NCBI GenBank assembly: GCA_022414725.1
Contig: CM039464.1
Span: 51,540,017 to 51,604,016, forward strand
Reading direction: 5' to 3'
Length of the DNA: 64,000 bases
DNA from: Microglena sp. YARC
Lineage: Eukaryota; Chlorophyta; Chlorophyceae; Chlamydomonadales; Chlamydomonadaceae
A program made the position numbers and the translations under genes. This document shows, in pieces, positions 1-22,080 of this stretch. The notes under the pieces are model-generated. The model had not been told where the DNA came from. It made no database searches and worked only from the letters and a program-made list of their open reading frames with translations. Position 1 is the first letter of the stretch. The number at the start of each line of letters is the position of its first letter.

Positions 1-118
1 TGTCATGAAACATCTCCCCAAAAGCTCCGAAGCGTTCCACTAGCTGGGACATGCAATTTTCCATAAGAGCCTTGATGGTGGCGTGCTCCACTAATGCCGG
101 GGCAGACCCCTTACATAG
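1..118 (-). other. Open 39-codon stretch running off the window edge
   Basis: On the minus strand this stretch is open from just after a TAA at 121-119 to the window edge and has a protein-like composition (it reads LCKGSAPALVEHATIKALME near its start). It may be part of a retroelement ORF or of a neighbouring gene. I do not recognise it. It is separated from the copia remnant by the hairpin at 138-177, so the two need not belong together. Confidence 0.25.
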
Positions 119-137
119 TTAACAGCATCAACCGACT

Positions 138-177
138 CACGTTCTCGGAACGGCCTCGCGGCCGTTCCGAGAACGTG
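138..177. repeat. Perfect 18-bp inverted repeat with 4-nt loop
   Basis: Positions 138-155 (starting CACGTTCTCGGAACGGCC) are perfectly complementary to 160-177, with only TCGC between them. The hairpin lies where the copia pol coding remnant stops making sense and the unrelated stretch at 1-118 begins, so it may mark a junction or an end of a small element. No matching second copy was noticed in the window. Confidence 0.8.
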
Positions 178-269
178 AAGTTCACGCCTATCAATCCAGT
201 CGCCCTCTGTTGGAGGTCAAGTCTTTCAGTCCAATCCAAAGCTTTTATCGCCCTTGCTCACAGTCTAAT

Positions 270-1228
270 CTAGTCTAGTTTAGCTACCCCTAAAAGTTCC
301 GCACTCCACTTCTTAATCGTAAATTGGATCTGCCATGAAGCATCCGATTTCAGTCTAATCGGAATAACCGCACTCCACCCAGAAAAATCATCAACTATGA
401 CAAGAAGATAAAGTTCCCCTCTCAACCCAGCACTGAACGGCCCCATGATATCAATATGTATCAATTCGAGCGGCGCGTGAGTATTCCTAGTACGATTTGG
501 GTATGGTTTGCGTATGGCCTTACCCAAACAACATGCATCACAAGGGTCCTGTGAGAACTTTTGAAGTGCAGCCCTGGTACAGTTGGGTCCGCCAGTAATA
601 GTGCCGGAGTGCGACAACATGTGCATAGCAGGTTGACCAGGATGGCCAAATCTGCGGTGCCATAGTTTCGCACTGTCACGACAAGTAACTGTAGGATCGC
701 CTTGACCAGGAGTAACAATTTCAGCAGAAAACGCCGCAGGAGAGGGTCGAACTCCCGACGCTCGCGGATGAGAATCAGGGATAGGGCAGTGTACCGATTC
801 GAAGTGGTAAACACCAGACGTGGTGCCTGGAACATTCCAAAGAGTTCTAGAGCCTTTGGTGGCAATACAACGATCTGCATCAAAACTAATGATACAACCC
901 TGGGACCTAGCCGTAGCATTTACACTGAGAAGGTTAACAGGACAATTAGGTATGTAGAGCACATTGTCTATGGTAATGGGGCCTCAAGCCACTCATTACA
1001 TAGTTCAATGGTTCCAATACCAACTGCCTGCTGAACAACACCATCTCCAAATCTAACAGAGGGGCAATTTGCCTGATATCTGATGGATTTAAAGAGGGTG
1101 ACGTCCCCAGTCAAACTCCGACTAGCCCCACTGTCTAAGTACCAGGTAGCTTCGACACAATCATCAGCCTGAGCAGGCGCCCAGGCTGTTTCAACACTAA
1201 TGAGAACGGGTAAGGGGGGGTTTGCATC
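270..1228 (-). pseudogene. pol: Copia Pol remnant: protease, pre-integrase, integrase start
   Basis: Directly after the Gag TGA, the same frame reads through about 30 codons to YLDSGAS, the active-site motif of a copia aspartic protease (near 1125-1141), and stops at TAG 968-970. From about 980 a different frame carries the end of the protease region, then a GAG-pre-integrase domain (LWHRRFGHPG, followed by Cys-x2-Cys and a Lys) and the first third of the integrase core with its first catalytic Asp (HIDIMGPF, YLLVIVDDFSGW). It ends at TAG 270-272. The one-base frame change falls near a run of four G/C bases at about 977-980. The rest of pol is absent or unrecognisable, so this is a pseudogene. 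Confidence 0.8.
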
Positions 1229-2809
1229 TCACTTCTTTGCAAGTAGAGCCATCTGAGCCATCAATGCGGTATATTCAGCACGGCTGACTGGTGCAGCTCC
1301 TCCTCCACCTCGTGGTGGTGGCTTCTTCTGACCGCCACGACCTCCACGAGCAGCACCACGAGGGCGAAGCTTCGGGAACTGCGTCCAGCAAGTTTCCGAA
1401 GCGTGTCCAGGGCGAGGGCAGTAGATGCACTGCGGCACTCCACTGCCCTGAGGTAATCCTGCAGCAGCCATTGCTGGCAAAGGGGAGGGTAGGTGAGTGG
1501 GGGTTGATTTGACCCATGGTGGGTAGTGAGGGTGATTAGACAGCAGCCTCTGGTTTGCTGTGTCTATGGACTCATAACGATATTGCACTTCAGCAAACGT
1601 GATCTGATTCTCAACAAACTCAGGACCACTGAACATGGTCAGCAAACCAGAAAATCGAGGATGAGATGCACCAGCGATCGCGATCTCAATACATTGAAAT
1701 TCGGAAACTGTTGTACCCGATTTGAGTAGCATGAGTGCCAACCTTTTCACCCTATTGAAATAGGTTGTAGGGGATTCAGAGTAGGTCATCTGAACCGCCC
1801 TCAAATCAGCTACCAGTTTCGGTCCCAATCTACGAGCATGCTGCACTGCCCACGACTCCACCTCATCATAGATCTCCTGACAAGAACCATAGTGCCTAAA
1901 GACCTCCTGTAACTCCTTGCTCATTGTGAGTAACATGTAGGAAAAAGCCTTTTCCTCATTGCTAACCCACACATCAGAGCCATCATGTAACCTAAGCCTG
2001 GCCTCAGCCCCATCTAGAGCCCTGATGGCCTCAGCATCAGAAACACGATCAGGAAAATGAAAGTCAACAGGAGGCAGGGGTGTCCTAGAAGCCTGCTTGA
2101 GGCGCTGCAATTTTGACATCTGCTGATTCAGTTCAACTCGGTACGCCTCTACATTCCTATCCATCTCTTCCTCCGTCAACGGAATCAAATCAGGGTCACC
2201 CCTCAAATCCCACTTGAGCACTGCACTCGCGGACGTCTTACCCGCGAGGGGATTGACCCAAGAACGCCTGGCGGCATTCTCAGCATCAATCCCCGGTTCA
2301 CCTCCACCTTCTTCACCAGCAATGCCTGTCACAGAAGAGACCTCAGACGAGTCCTCAGGGAGAGGCTCGTTCCTAGCTCGCTCCTCCAGATCGGCAGGAG
2401 TAGGCCTGCCGGAGCTTCCTGTAGGGCCGAAGGTCCTCATTGAAACAGAGCCACCGGCAGCGAGGACTCCAGCGGTCACAGACGATGCCGAAGGTCCGGC
2501 TCCTCCAGCGTGGGCAGAGCTCCTGGGCGGAGAAATAGAGCGATGAAATGGCCGGCCAGGGTTTACCCCGCCAGCGCGTGTCCACATTGACCGCATGGTT
2601 GAAGGCGCTCCCGCTTGTTGTCGGGAGGTCGATCCAGCCGTAACACGACGTTGTAGCCACTGTGCAACTGCAGGCACAGCGCTCGGGACAACATGGTTGC
2701 CAAGGTTCGCCAAACGTAACGCAGGAATAACATTGAACAGCCACTCCTCGTAATTCTCGTAGTCGAGTTTGGCGAGGTCCTTAATCATCGACAGGTTGAC
2801 TGACGACAT
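1229..2809 (-). CDS. gag: Copia-type Gag polyprotein (capsid and nucleocapsid)
   Basis: This reads as a 526-residue Gag that would form the retrotransposon capsid and bind its RNA. The frame is open from a TAA at 2996-2998. The first ATG in it is at 2809, giving MSSVNLSMIKDLAKLDYENY, whose Lys-Leu-x-x-x-Asn-Tyr-x-x-Trp pattern is typical of copia Gag N-termini. The C-terminal half holds a UBN2/gag-polypeptide-like region (LQEVFRHYGSCQEIYDEVES and onward). Near the C-terminus a CX2CX4HX4C zinc knuckle (CIYCPRPGHASETC) is followed by a basic Arg/Gly/Pro-rich stretch. The frame ends at TGA 1229-1231, and the same frame continues into protease after that stop. The roughly 180-residue Ser/Pro/Gly-rich segment in the middle is longer than in most copia Gags. 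Confidence 0.8.
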   Translation of the reverse strand: MSSVNLSMIKDLAKLDYENYEEWLFNVIPALRLANLGNHVVPSAVPAVAQWLQRRVTAGSTSRQQAGAPSTMRSMWTRAGGVNPGRPFHRSISPPRSSAHAGGAGPSASSVTAGVLAAGGSVSMRTFGPTGSSGRPTPADLEERARNEPLPEDSSEVSSVTGIAGEEGGGEPGIDAENAARRSWVNPLAGKTSASAVLKWDLRGDPDLIPLTEEEMDRNVEAYRVELNQQMSKLQRLKQASRTPLPPVDFHFPDRVSDAEAIRALDGAEARLRLHDGSDVWVSNEEKAFSYMLLTMSKELQEVFRHYGSCQEIYDEVESWAVQHARRLGPKLVADLRAVQMTYSESPTTYFNRVKRLALMLLKSGTTVSEFQCIEIAIAGASHPRFSGLLTMFSGPEFVENQITFAEVQYRYESIDTANQRLLSNHPHYPPWVKSTPTHLPSPLPAMAAAGLPQGSGVPQCIYCPRPGHASETCWTQFPKLRPRGAARGGRGGQKKPPPRGGGGAAPVSRAEYTALMAQMALLAKK

Positions 2810-3131
2810 GATGCCGAGCTTCTCAACGTCCGCAGTGGCGTACGCTTTAGCGCAACTGATGAGACCTATAACCTGACAGAGTTCAGGGGACGTGAGGAGA
2901 CCAGGAACGAAGTGTTTAGACAACTGGGCAGTTAAAAGAGCCGAGGGACGCCTCTTGAGAGAGGAGTCCTGACGGCAAACCCCAAAACCCTTAGGTTACG
3001 GGAAAGGACAGACGCGATAGGTTGCGTAGCCAATAGGCCAGGTAGAACCAATGAACAGCTAAAGCTGACAGAGTTCAGCCTCAACGCTGACAAAGGGCAC
3101 TAACATTGAGTTCACTGTCAGGGTGCTACTT

Positions 3132-3335
3132 GTGCTCACCAGGGTACTTCCAAGCGTGCGCTTTAATGCGCTGCCTCTTTGAGCCCCACTGCGCGTTTTG
3201 CGCAGTTTTTGCACAACCCCTTGTGGGCGCAGCAAGCAATTTTTGCGCTTTTTGCACTACGAAGCGTAGTTTTTTTGTTTTCAAGTGCGCTATAGCGCTG
3301 GCCAATTTGGTCAATGGAAGTACCCTGGTGCTCAC
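3132..3335. mobile_element. hAT-type MITE with perfect 8-bp target duplication
   Basis: The element occupies 3140-3327 (188 bp). It begins CAGGGTACTTCCA and ends with the exact inverse TGGAAGTACCCTG, a 13-bp perfect terminal inverted repeat. It is flanked by the direct repeat GTGCTCAC at 3132-3139 and 3328-3335. CAGGG termini with 8-bp target duplications are characteristic of the hAT superfamily. It has no coding capacity. A second insertion of the same family is at 23541-23732 with a different 8-bp duplication. Confidence 0.92.
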
Positions 3336-4577
3336 ACCCATAGGCGGTTGGATGCCTTACGCCAAATAAATTTACCTAACCATGTAGCAATTCTTCAGAC
3401 AATTTTCGAGACGGAACTGTTTTCAAATGATACGTTTCATTACCCAAAAACCGCGCTGCCGTATTATGATGTTACGGTCAAGGGGGTAGCCGATTAGGCT
3501 TAAAGGACTTGCCCATCCTCAAATGATTATGAAGAATCAAGACTACCGGTATTCGGAAGTTCCATTGAAAATAACTTGGACAATAAGATCTAGTCCCCAG
3601 CAAATCGTAGTGACAAGTTCTCACTGAGAACCAATCATTTACACGAAATGTACTATGGTAGACCTGAGCTTTTATGGTGTATGTGACACCTGATTGGGAC
3701 TGAGGACTCAGCAGGAATAAGGAGGAATATAAAACAGAGACATCGTAGACAAACGAAGTGAGAAGGATTGAATATTTATAAGACTATTTGTTATATTTCG
3801 GCTTAGAGTGGCTTAGAGCAGCCAGTACTTAGTCCCTGCCTTGCTCTGACCAGTGCCGTGGGATTGCCAGCTAGGGCCACGTGCCTTGACACGGAGTACT
3901 ATCTGTACTGCTACTTTTCTTTCGTCAGTCGGCTACCATGCCGACTGTTCATCTTATGTACGTAAGCTAGTCTTTCCAGCTACCGTGTCTTCGCAGTCTC
4001 ACAACTCCGACTATACAATCACTAATCCACCTCTAACCTGGTGGAGGTCAGTCGAACTCCGGCAATTAACCGGACACCGGCTCACTGGCTGGCAACCCGA
4101 CCATACCCGACCACAAGCTGTTATTAACTTATTATTCTTTGGCTTGGCTACAATTTTGGAACTTAAGTCCGTGTGGACCTCACATCCTGTCACGTGACAG
4201 CCTGGTGCGTGCCAATGCCAACCGATGCGAACCAATGCCAACCGATGCCCGAGCCAACAGTCTGCAACATCCGAAATATTAAGTATCGTACGTTACAGAT
4301 GCTTCAGATGACTTTTCATTCAGGGCGCCTCGGGGCGCGTCCCGAATGAAATAAAGTGTATTCTGAATTTACTTTAATTGATTTTAATTTAATTGTATTG
4401 CATGTTGTTTTATTTTAATTTGATCGTATTCCATTTATTTTTATTTAATTAAAGTAATTTGATTGCATTTAATTGCTTTGTATTTTGTCAATTTGAATCG
4501 AATTTAATTCGATGTTCTTGAATTTCATTGAATCGATTGATGTTATAGCAGCATTGTTGACTATCGGTAATCAACTG
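3336..4577. other. Intergenic stretch without a gene
   Basis: No supported gene was seen. Near 3487-3515 lies a diverged copy of the dispersed repeat containing AGGCTAAAGGACTTGCCCA-like sequence. Positions 4200-4255 hold short CCAATGCCAACCGATGC-type repeats. Positions 4315-4350 form an imperfect hairpin around a GGGCGC core. About 4360-4560 is strongly AT-rich with TTTAATT motifs, in contrast to its surroundings. Confidence 0.6.
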
Positions 4578-4771
4578 AATTGAAAGCTTGCTCATACAAA
4601 CAACTGGATCCCATATTTTCAAACTTGATCTTGGTTACATGGATCTACACCACTGTAAGGTTGCTCACAGTCTACGGCGGTAAGGTAACCAATTGAATTG
4701 AAAGCTTGCTCATACACAAAACTGGATCCCATATTTTCAAACTTGATCTTGGTTACATGGATCTACACCAC
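4578..4771. repeat. Tandem duplication (about 76 bp, offset 118) downstream of the oxidase gene
   Basis: The segment 4578-4653 recurs at 4696-4771 with few changes; both start AATTGAAAGCTTGCTCATAC. On the minus strand this lies directly 3' of the oxidase stop codon, so it probably duplicates part of the 3' UTR or the poly(A) region. Each copy includes one TGTAA on the minus strand. Confidence 0.8.
4753..4757 (-). promoter_or_regulatory. Candidate TGTAA poly(A) signal of the oxidase gene
   Basis: TGTAA on the minus strand lies about 70 nt after the stop codon at 4825-4827. TGTAA is the usual poly(A) signal in green algae. A second TGTAA lies in the duplicated copy near 4635-4639. The assignment rests on position and motif only. 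Confidence 0.35.
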
Positions 4772-4824
4772 GTTTCTGGAACTACACCACCACCATCCAC
4801 ACCACCAGGGTTCTGGGGAGAGTT

Positions 4825-16154
<11,330 letters not shown>

Positions 16155-16748
16155 TCGGTCTGCTGAGGGGAGGAGGGGAGACGAGGGGTGTTGAGGGAGT
16201 CTGTGTATCTAAATGGAAAAAGTGAAAGTGGATCGAAGCTGCTGCGATAAGTTGAGTCCAGACCTTATACCGAGCTGAAACGAGGTGCGGGGGATATTCG
16301 CACAGTACCTCGCATTCCCCGGGTAAAAACGATCCCCGGTAGGTAGCAAGGATCAAGGATCCTCGGTCGATAATAAATCGTCCACCAGTACCTATTGTCC
16401 CCCGTTCGAGCCAAGAGAGTAATCATTGTCCTTAGTCCAAGAACCCCGGCCCTACTCCATCCATCCATGCATCACCACCCAGTGTTTTTGTTTTGTGCGA
16501 CCGGTCGCCAATTCTGCGACCAAGGTGCGACCACCGTGCGACCCTCAGTTGTGCAAGTTTAGGGCGAAATGGGCCTTTGGTCGCCACGAAGTGCGACCGC
16601 GAATGAGTGATTTGAGCCGTTTGTCGCACCTGGGTCGCACAGGCCCAGCCCAGATATCTAGCTCAGGCCCAGCCCTGGTGGAAGTAACCTAGTCAGAACT
16701 GTGCAAGTGACCCCCATACCCCCTGCCCAGGCCCCTGCCCTCCCCCCC

Positions 16749-16771
16749 GTGCGCGCACGCGTGCGCGTGCG
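16749..16771. repeat. Alternating purine-pyrimidine CG tract with palindrome
   Basis: GTGCGCGCACGCGTGCGCG is a strictly alternating tract that contains the 14-bp palindrome GCGCACGCGTGCGC. Such tracts can adopt Z-form or cruciform structure. It lies about 600 bp upstream of the oxidase start codon. Any regulatory role is a guess. Confidence 0.6.
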
Positions 16772-19700
16772 GGAACACCCCCACGTGGTAACTCTCGCCG
16801 TAGGTAGTTATTACCGCCCTCAATGTTTACCGCCCTCAATGTAGGACAGACTCCAGAGTTACACAAAGTCACACAATGTCACGCAAGTCACACTGGGGGA
16901 GCCATTTAGCCCTAAAGTCAACCCGACCTCTGATTTAGCCCTAAAATCAACCCGACCTCTGTTTGGTCTCATTTTTTCTGCATCAAATTCTTACAACTAA
17001 AGCCAAGCTTCATGTATGCTTTGCATGGCAGTATAGGCAAGTTCAATACTGCTTTAAACAGCAACACTGCAAAATGTCCCTTTTTTGTTTGTTTGTTACT
17101 TACTTGTTGCTTTGAAAGCAACAAGGCTACAACATAAGTACATAACTGACCGCCCATACATAAGCATATAATTCCAAAAACCAACAGCTCAGGGGGCGGT
17201 CAATATAGTTACCGCCCCTCCATGGGTAGCGACTTCGGTACATCAGGCGTACTGCCGGGTGCGCCAAACGGAGGCGCCAAACGGGTGCGCCAAACGGGTG
17301 CGCTAGGGAACCTAAGGGTTCGCCCTAGAAATTGCATTTGGACCGCACCAACTGTCGTTAGCAAACGGCAGGCAGCTCAATAAACTCGCAAGAGACACCT
17401 CTTCTCCGACTCGAAGCAAATTTCAGACAAGTTGTATTTCCAGTCACGTCACCTCATCTTCCAGGTAGATTTAAGTCAAACTGCGCCCCGAATAACCACT
17501 TGACGTTTGAATTCGGCAGTCATCCCGAAGAAGACTGCCTAGTCACTGTCGAAGGGTGCACAGCCCCAGTTTATGTGGTAATGCGCGACTGTGTACCAAA
17601 GCGCGGTAAACGAGACACACATTTCGCAAGAACAGCCACGAGGGCAGCAACAAGGTTCACGAGGGCAGCAACAAGGTTAGACACACCGCACACCTCACAC
17701 CGCACACAAAACAACCCTACTTACAGGGGGGCTACCTATCCGGCCATCCCCATCCCCAGCGGATCCCTTGGTCCAATTGGTCCAATCCAACACAAGGGCG
17801 GTCACGCCCTTGTTACCGCCCTCAATGTAGGACGGTCACACCGGTCACACCGGAGGCGGAGCCATTTAGCCCTAAAGGGTTCGCGTCGACTCTAGCATCC
17901 TTCGCAAGCCACCTGACAATTATTGCGAATGAGCGTTTCCCCGACCCACATGGCCATCTGCTATCGCCGTTGCAAACTGCGAACCTGCTCCTTGCGACCA
18001 TGGAAATTCCGCTTACCGCTCTACTAAACTTCGAACTGCGCGCGCGATTGATAAGCTCTGAAATTCGGACCTTCAAATGTGCTACTTGCGACCATGCAAA
18101 TTCCTCATACCGGTCTGCTAAACTTCGAACTGCGCAATTGATAAGCTCTTGAATTTCCGTCCGTCAAATGTGACCAACAAACTTCCTACGAACACCGCCC
18201 CAATTGTTTGTAGGGGCATACTGCACATCCCGAGACGCGCAAACTTGCAATCCCTGGACACAAGTAATATGTGCGCGCGAACTCATTCCTTTACTTACAT
18301 CTTCCGTTTAAAGGCGTGTGGAATGCCAAACTGCTCTGCTGACGAATGTTCTGAACAGAAACGCCTGCTACCTTCAGCCTGTGTAACACCCAACGCTGCT
18401 GTACTCACTGCCTTCCGCAAACAGATAATCCGTGCCCTTACCACCACGCACAACCGAACCCAAAGCGGACGAAGAACCAAGCACAACGACGGACAGAACA
18501 CAGCGAAGAGCACTATAATTACCACCGAACAGAGAGTAAGATAGCAACAAAGACGCTTCTCGAGTAAACACAGCCAGGAGTCAATCAGAGCACAGCCAGG
18601 AGTCAATCAGAGCAGAGCCGCGGCCCGCCAGGCACCATTAGCAGACAACCACGTGTCGGCAGCAAGCTTCTTAAATGATCTGCCGTTCCTTTAGGACGTG
18701 GACAGGAGTCTGGTTCCATTCTCCTACAGAACCACGCAGTTCATTGGGTCCCTGGTGGTATGTGCCATCTGCGGTTCGTCGTACCTGGGGCCCTGGGGGG
18801 GCCTAAGAGCTTCCACGGATTTGAACCCAAAGTTCCAACTCCTATTGCGCATGATAATTTAATTATCACTAACTAAATCAGTATACAGATCACATGCAAT
18901 TCTTAAAAATAACGTTTAATTACTAAGCATTACATCCACATACAAAACAAAAAATCAAGATCCTTAACATACACTTCAATCATTACAACAACATAAATAC
19001 ATGCACAATAATCAATCATACGCACAAAACCGATCACACAACAGACTCAGACACACACAACTAGCGGGGCGGTCACTCTAGTTGAGGTCAAACCCTGGCT
19101 GGCAGTTACATGAGAGGGGTCGAGTGCGGGCTGCAGTCTGGTTGCTGTTCTCGACGACAATATTACATTCCCATACGTCGAATTTTCTTAGGATGCTCCC
19201 TGATAAGAGAAAGACTGTTCCCCCTTTGGGTTATGTCCAAACAGATGTATTGCAGACCATGCACCCGGTGCATTGCACCGGGTTTACTTGCGTAGGCTGA
19301 TCGACTCGATTGGAGAGGACTTGAGTGGATAACTGCGCGCAAAGCAGAAGCTCTAGGCGTTTAGATTTGTGGTTGAGCAGTTCCGGTACACTAGCGGAAT
19401 CAGCACCTCGCAACTTGGTTCAATCAGGTAGGTTGAATTTGCGACCTGATCTTTGTCTCTTCTGCATGATCAAAGCTCGTCGCAAATGAAGCGCAAGAGC
19501 GGTAGGCAGATTGGTGGGAGGACGGGAGTATGTGCATGTTGGTGGGTGGTTGGGTCGTGGTTTGTGTGGTGGTGGTGGTGGTGGTGGTGGTGGTGGGGGG
19601 GGGGGGGGGGGGGGGAGAGAAGGGCAAGGGAGTTGTTCTGGTGGATTGTGGAGGGGGTAAGCAGTAGTTCAGGGGATCAACAATCTGATCTTATGGTGTG

Positions 19701-19953
19701 TGTGTAATTGGGGGGAAACTAGACCAGACCTAGATCCACTTAAGCTCGGCCATCCTCGGCCAAGTTAAATTATAGCTTAGAATGTTATAAGACGCCAATT
19801 TGAAAATAGCTATGAATAGCTACAAACAGAGACTGGCCAGATGGCTCCTGAACCAGAATAGCTATGGAAAGGGGGGGCTTCAACGACGGAAAAAGATCCC
19901 TGCCCCACCCACCCACCCACCCACCCCCAAACCCCAGCCCCGCCCAGCCCTGA

Positions 19954-20277
19954 GCATGAACCATGCTGAGAAAACTGTCCTGCTACTTTTGTTTTAAATA
20001 ATGAGAACTCCATAATTGGGCCGCCCCCTGTAAAGGTGAAGGGTGACTACGATACTTGGGCACCCAGAGGGGTGCATAACTGTTTTTTGACTATCACACA
20101 ATCCCTATGTGGGAATTCGGAGGATGCCATTATGTGCGCCGTACTGCAAACCCCCAGAATCCATGTCTAAGTTTAAAAAAAGGGGTTGTTTCTATTTCAG
20201 GGGGGGTGGGGGGGGGAGGTGTCAGCCCTCCCTAGGTTTTTTAGGCATGGTGTGACCTATCTTTTTTTCTCCTCCCG
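19954..20277. repeat. Dispersed repeat, copy 2 (partner at 15413-15765)
   Basis: Same order of motifs as copy 1 (AACCATGCTGAGAAAACTG through GGCATGGTGTGACCTATC), with a shorter G-rich tract. One copy lies in an intron and one between genes, which supports a mobile origin. No terminal repeats or target duplication were clear. Confidence 0.8.
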
Positions 20278-21419
20278 AATGCTCTGTTTTAAATTGATTG
20301 TGCCACTGCCAAAGACGGTGAGCAGCCTTAACAGCTTGAGTCATGTGACCAATTTCAAGTTAAACTTTAGGCTCTCTGATCGGTACGCCTGGCAAGCACC
20401 CAAGTTGGTGTGTGTGCACATTTCTATGATTTATCTGTCTTATGTCCAGCTTATATGGACCTTAGATCCCTGCTATTGGTTTAGCACACCACGTCTCTTT
20501 AAACAGTTCCAGCTTGTATGCGTTTGATGTGGTATGCATCCCTTTCCCTTAGACTCCCTGATCGGTACACCTGATAAGCACCCAGTTGTTACCGCATGCT
20601 TTGCCTGCGCCCATGAGCAGAGCCGTATGCTTTCTTGTATGCACTGGTATTTGTATTCTTGGGAATGTACCCTGATGCAAAGCACGATATGATTTGGTTG
20701 ATCTTATTTCTCCTTCGTACACCCAGCTTCTATGGAGCTTTGAGATTATTATTTCTGAATGCACACAGGGCACCATGTAACTATTCAAATTCAAAATATT
20801 ATTTGTGATTGCACACAGATTACCATGTAACGATTCAAATTCAAATTATTATTTCTGAATGCACACAGATCACGAAATTATGTGCTTTCTTTGAAGAACG
20901 ATATTTTGAATACGGTATACCGAAACATCTTCAATATGTTTTGCTTTTACTGCCGAAGACAACGAGCAGCCAAATTGCTGGCTTGGGCCATTTAACCAAG
21001 TTCCAGTCCAAGTTACATAAAGCTGCTTGCGGTATTTGAAAACCAGAACATTCAAGAAGTAAAAACTTGAGAGGTCTAAAACAATTCAAAGATGGAGACT
21101 ATTTATAAATTACATTGCCATAGCTTAGACAGGCCATGTACCCAAGACAAGCCCGCTCCTCACGTCCGGGGGTGGGTGTGTGTGTGGGGCTTGGGGGGGT
21201 GTAGGGGGGGTCTTTTGTATTATATTTAGTTATATAAGAAACCAGTTGCAGGTCCCAAAGTTCAGAAGAGTTCAGATCAACTACTGCTATTTAACATTGC
21301 CAGCATCTAGCATCTATCCAATACACAATGTTCAACTCTAATACCGGTATGCTGGATACCAGATCTTATAGCCACTACGGATAGTCAATAATCATTTTGA
21401 TTATTTATTTATTTGAGGT

Positions 21420-22080
21420 TGTGATCACTGTCACCATCACTACCATCACCAAATCCATGCATCATCATCGCCACCATCACTACCACCGGGATACCCATGG
21501 TGTCAAATTCATATCCTACCCCTCCGCCTCATCATCATCCTCCCCTTCCTCATCACCATTACCATGACCATGCTGCACAGAGTTAGGCATCATGCTGTCC
21601 ATACAAATCTCCACCTTCCACCATTCGCCATCTTCTGTTCCCACCTACAGTGCATGAGACATTAGGGTTTGCATGTCAATCTAACTTGTTGATGACGGCT
21701 GGCTGACTGGTATGGGTATGTGTCTTGGTGTTGGTGTTGGTATCGGTATTGGTGCCAGTAATAGTATTGGCATTGTTGTCGGTATTGGTATTGGTATTGT
21801 TGTCGGTATTGGTATTGGTATTGTTGTCGGTATTGGTATTGGTATTGTTGTTGGTATTGGTATTGGTATTGTTGTGGGTATTGGTGTTATTGGTTCTGCA
21901 TCCACCCACTGGGTATGGGACGTTAGGGTGTGCATGTCAGTCTAACTTGTTGATGGCGGCTGGCTGACTGTTATTGGTTTTGGTTTTGGTATTTGTATTG
22001 ATCATAGTTTTGGTGCTGGCATTGGTGATGGTATTTGTATTTGTATTGGTGATGGTATTAGTATTGGGTATTGGTGTTGC
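21420..22080. repeat. (ATC/ACC)n and (GGTATT)n microsatellites, unit 1
   Basis: Positions 21420-21565 are CATCAC/CATCATC-rich and 21715-22080 are GGTATTGGTATT-rich. The same pair occurs at 33835-34280/34410-34770 (unit 2) and 57925-58375/58510-58880 (unit 4). The block around GATGGCGGCTGGCTGACTG repeats between the GGTATT tracts. Confidence 0.9.

Larger units (their letters stand above)
270..2995 (-). mobile_element. Truncated, degenerate Ty1/copia LTR retrotransposon
   Basis: Read on the minus strand, the order is gag with a CCHC zinc knuckle, aspartic protease, GAG-pre-integrase domain and the start of an integrase core. This is the Ty1/copia (Pseudoviridae-type) order, in which integrase precedes reverse transcriptase. 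The element stops early in integrase, and neither reverse transcriptase nor RNase H is present. No LTR pair was found. Gag and pol share a frame but are separated by a TGA at 1229-1231, and a second break lies near 970-980. It is a dead or incomplete copy. Confidence 0.85.
16155..21072. other. Intergenic region with repeats and no convincing gene
   Basis: Several open frames of 100-131 codons exist (for example plus strand at 17500 and 18149), but they have no family features or conserved motifs and overlap repeats. Contents include TACCGCCC/GGGCGGTCA termini (16812-19075), a tandem pair of about 87 bp (17990-18155), a duplicated CACAGCCAGGAGTCAATCAG (18568-18612), an AT-rich block (18840-19060), a (GGT)n/G-run (19568-19616), the second copy of the 15413 repeat, a pair of about 180 bp (20369-20725) and three units of about 51 bp (20749-20880). 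Confidence 0.6.

Noticed and set aside
1229..1231. TGA as a selenocysteine codon between Gag and Pol
   Set aside because: No selenoprotein context or SECIS-like structure is expected in a copia element. Readthrough or mutation is simpler.
17500..18606. Open frames of 103-131 codons in the intergenic region (plus 17500 and 18149, minus 18606)
   Set aside because: No recognisable motif, unusual composition (Thr/Arg/His-rich), overlap with tandem repeats and no splice or start context. They are best explained as chance.
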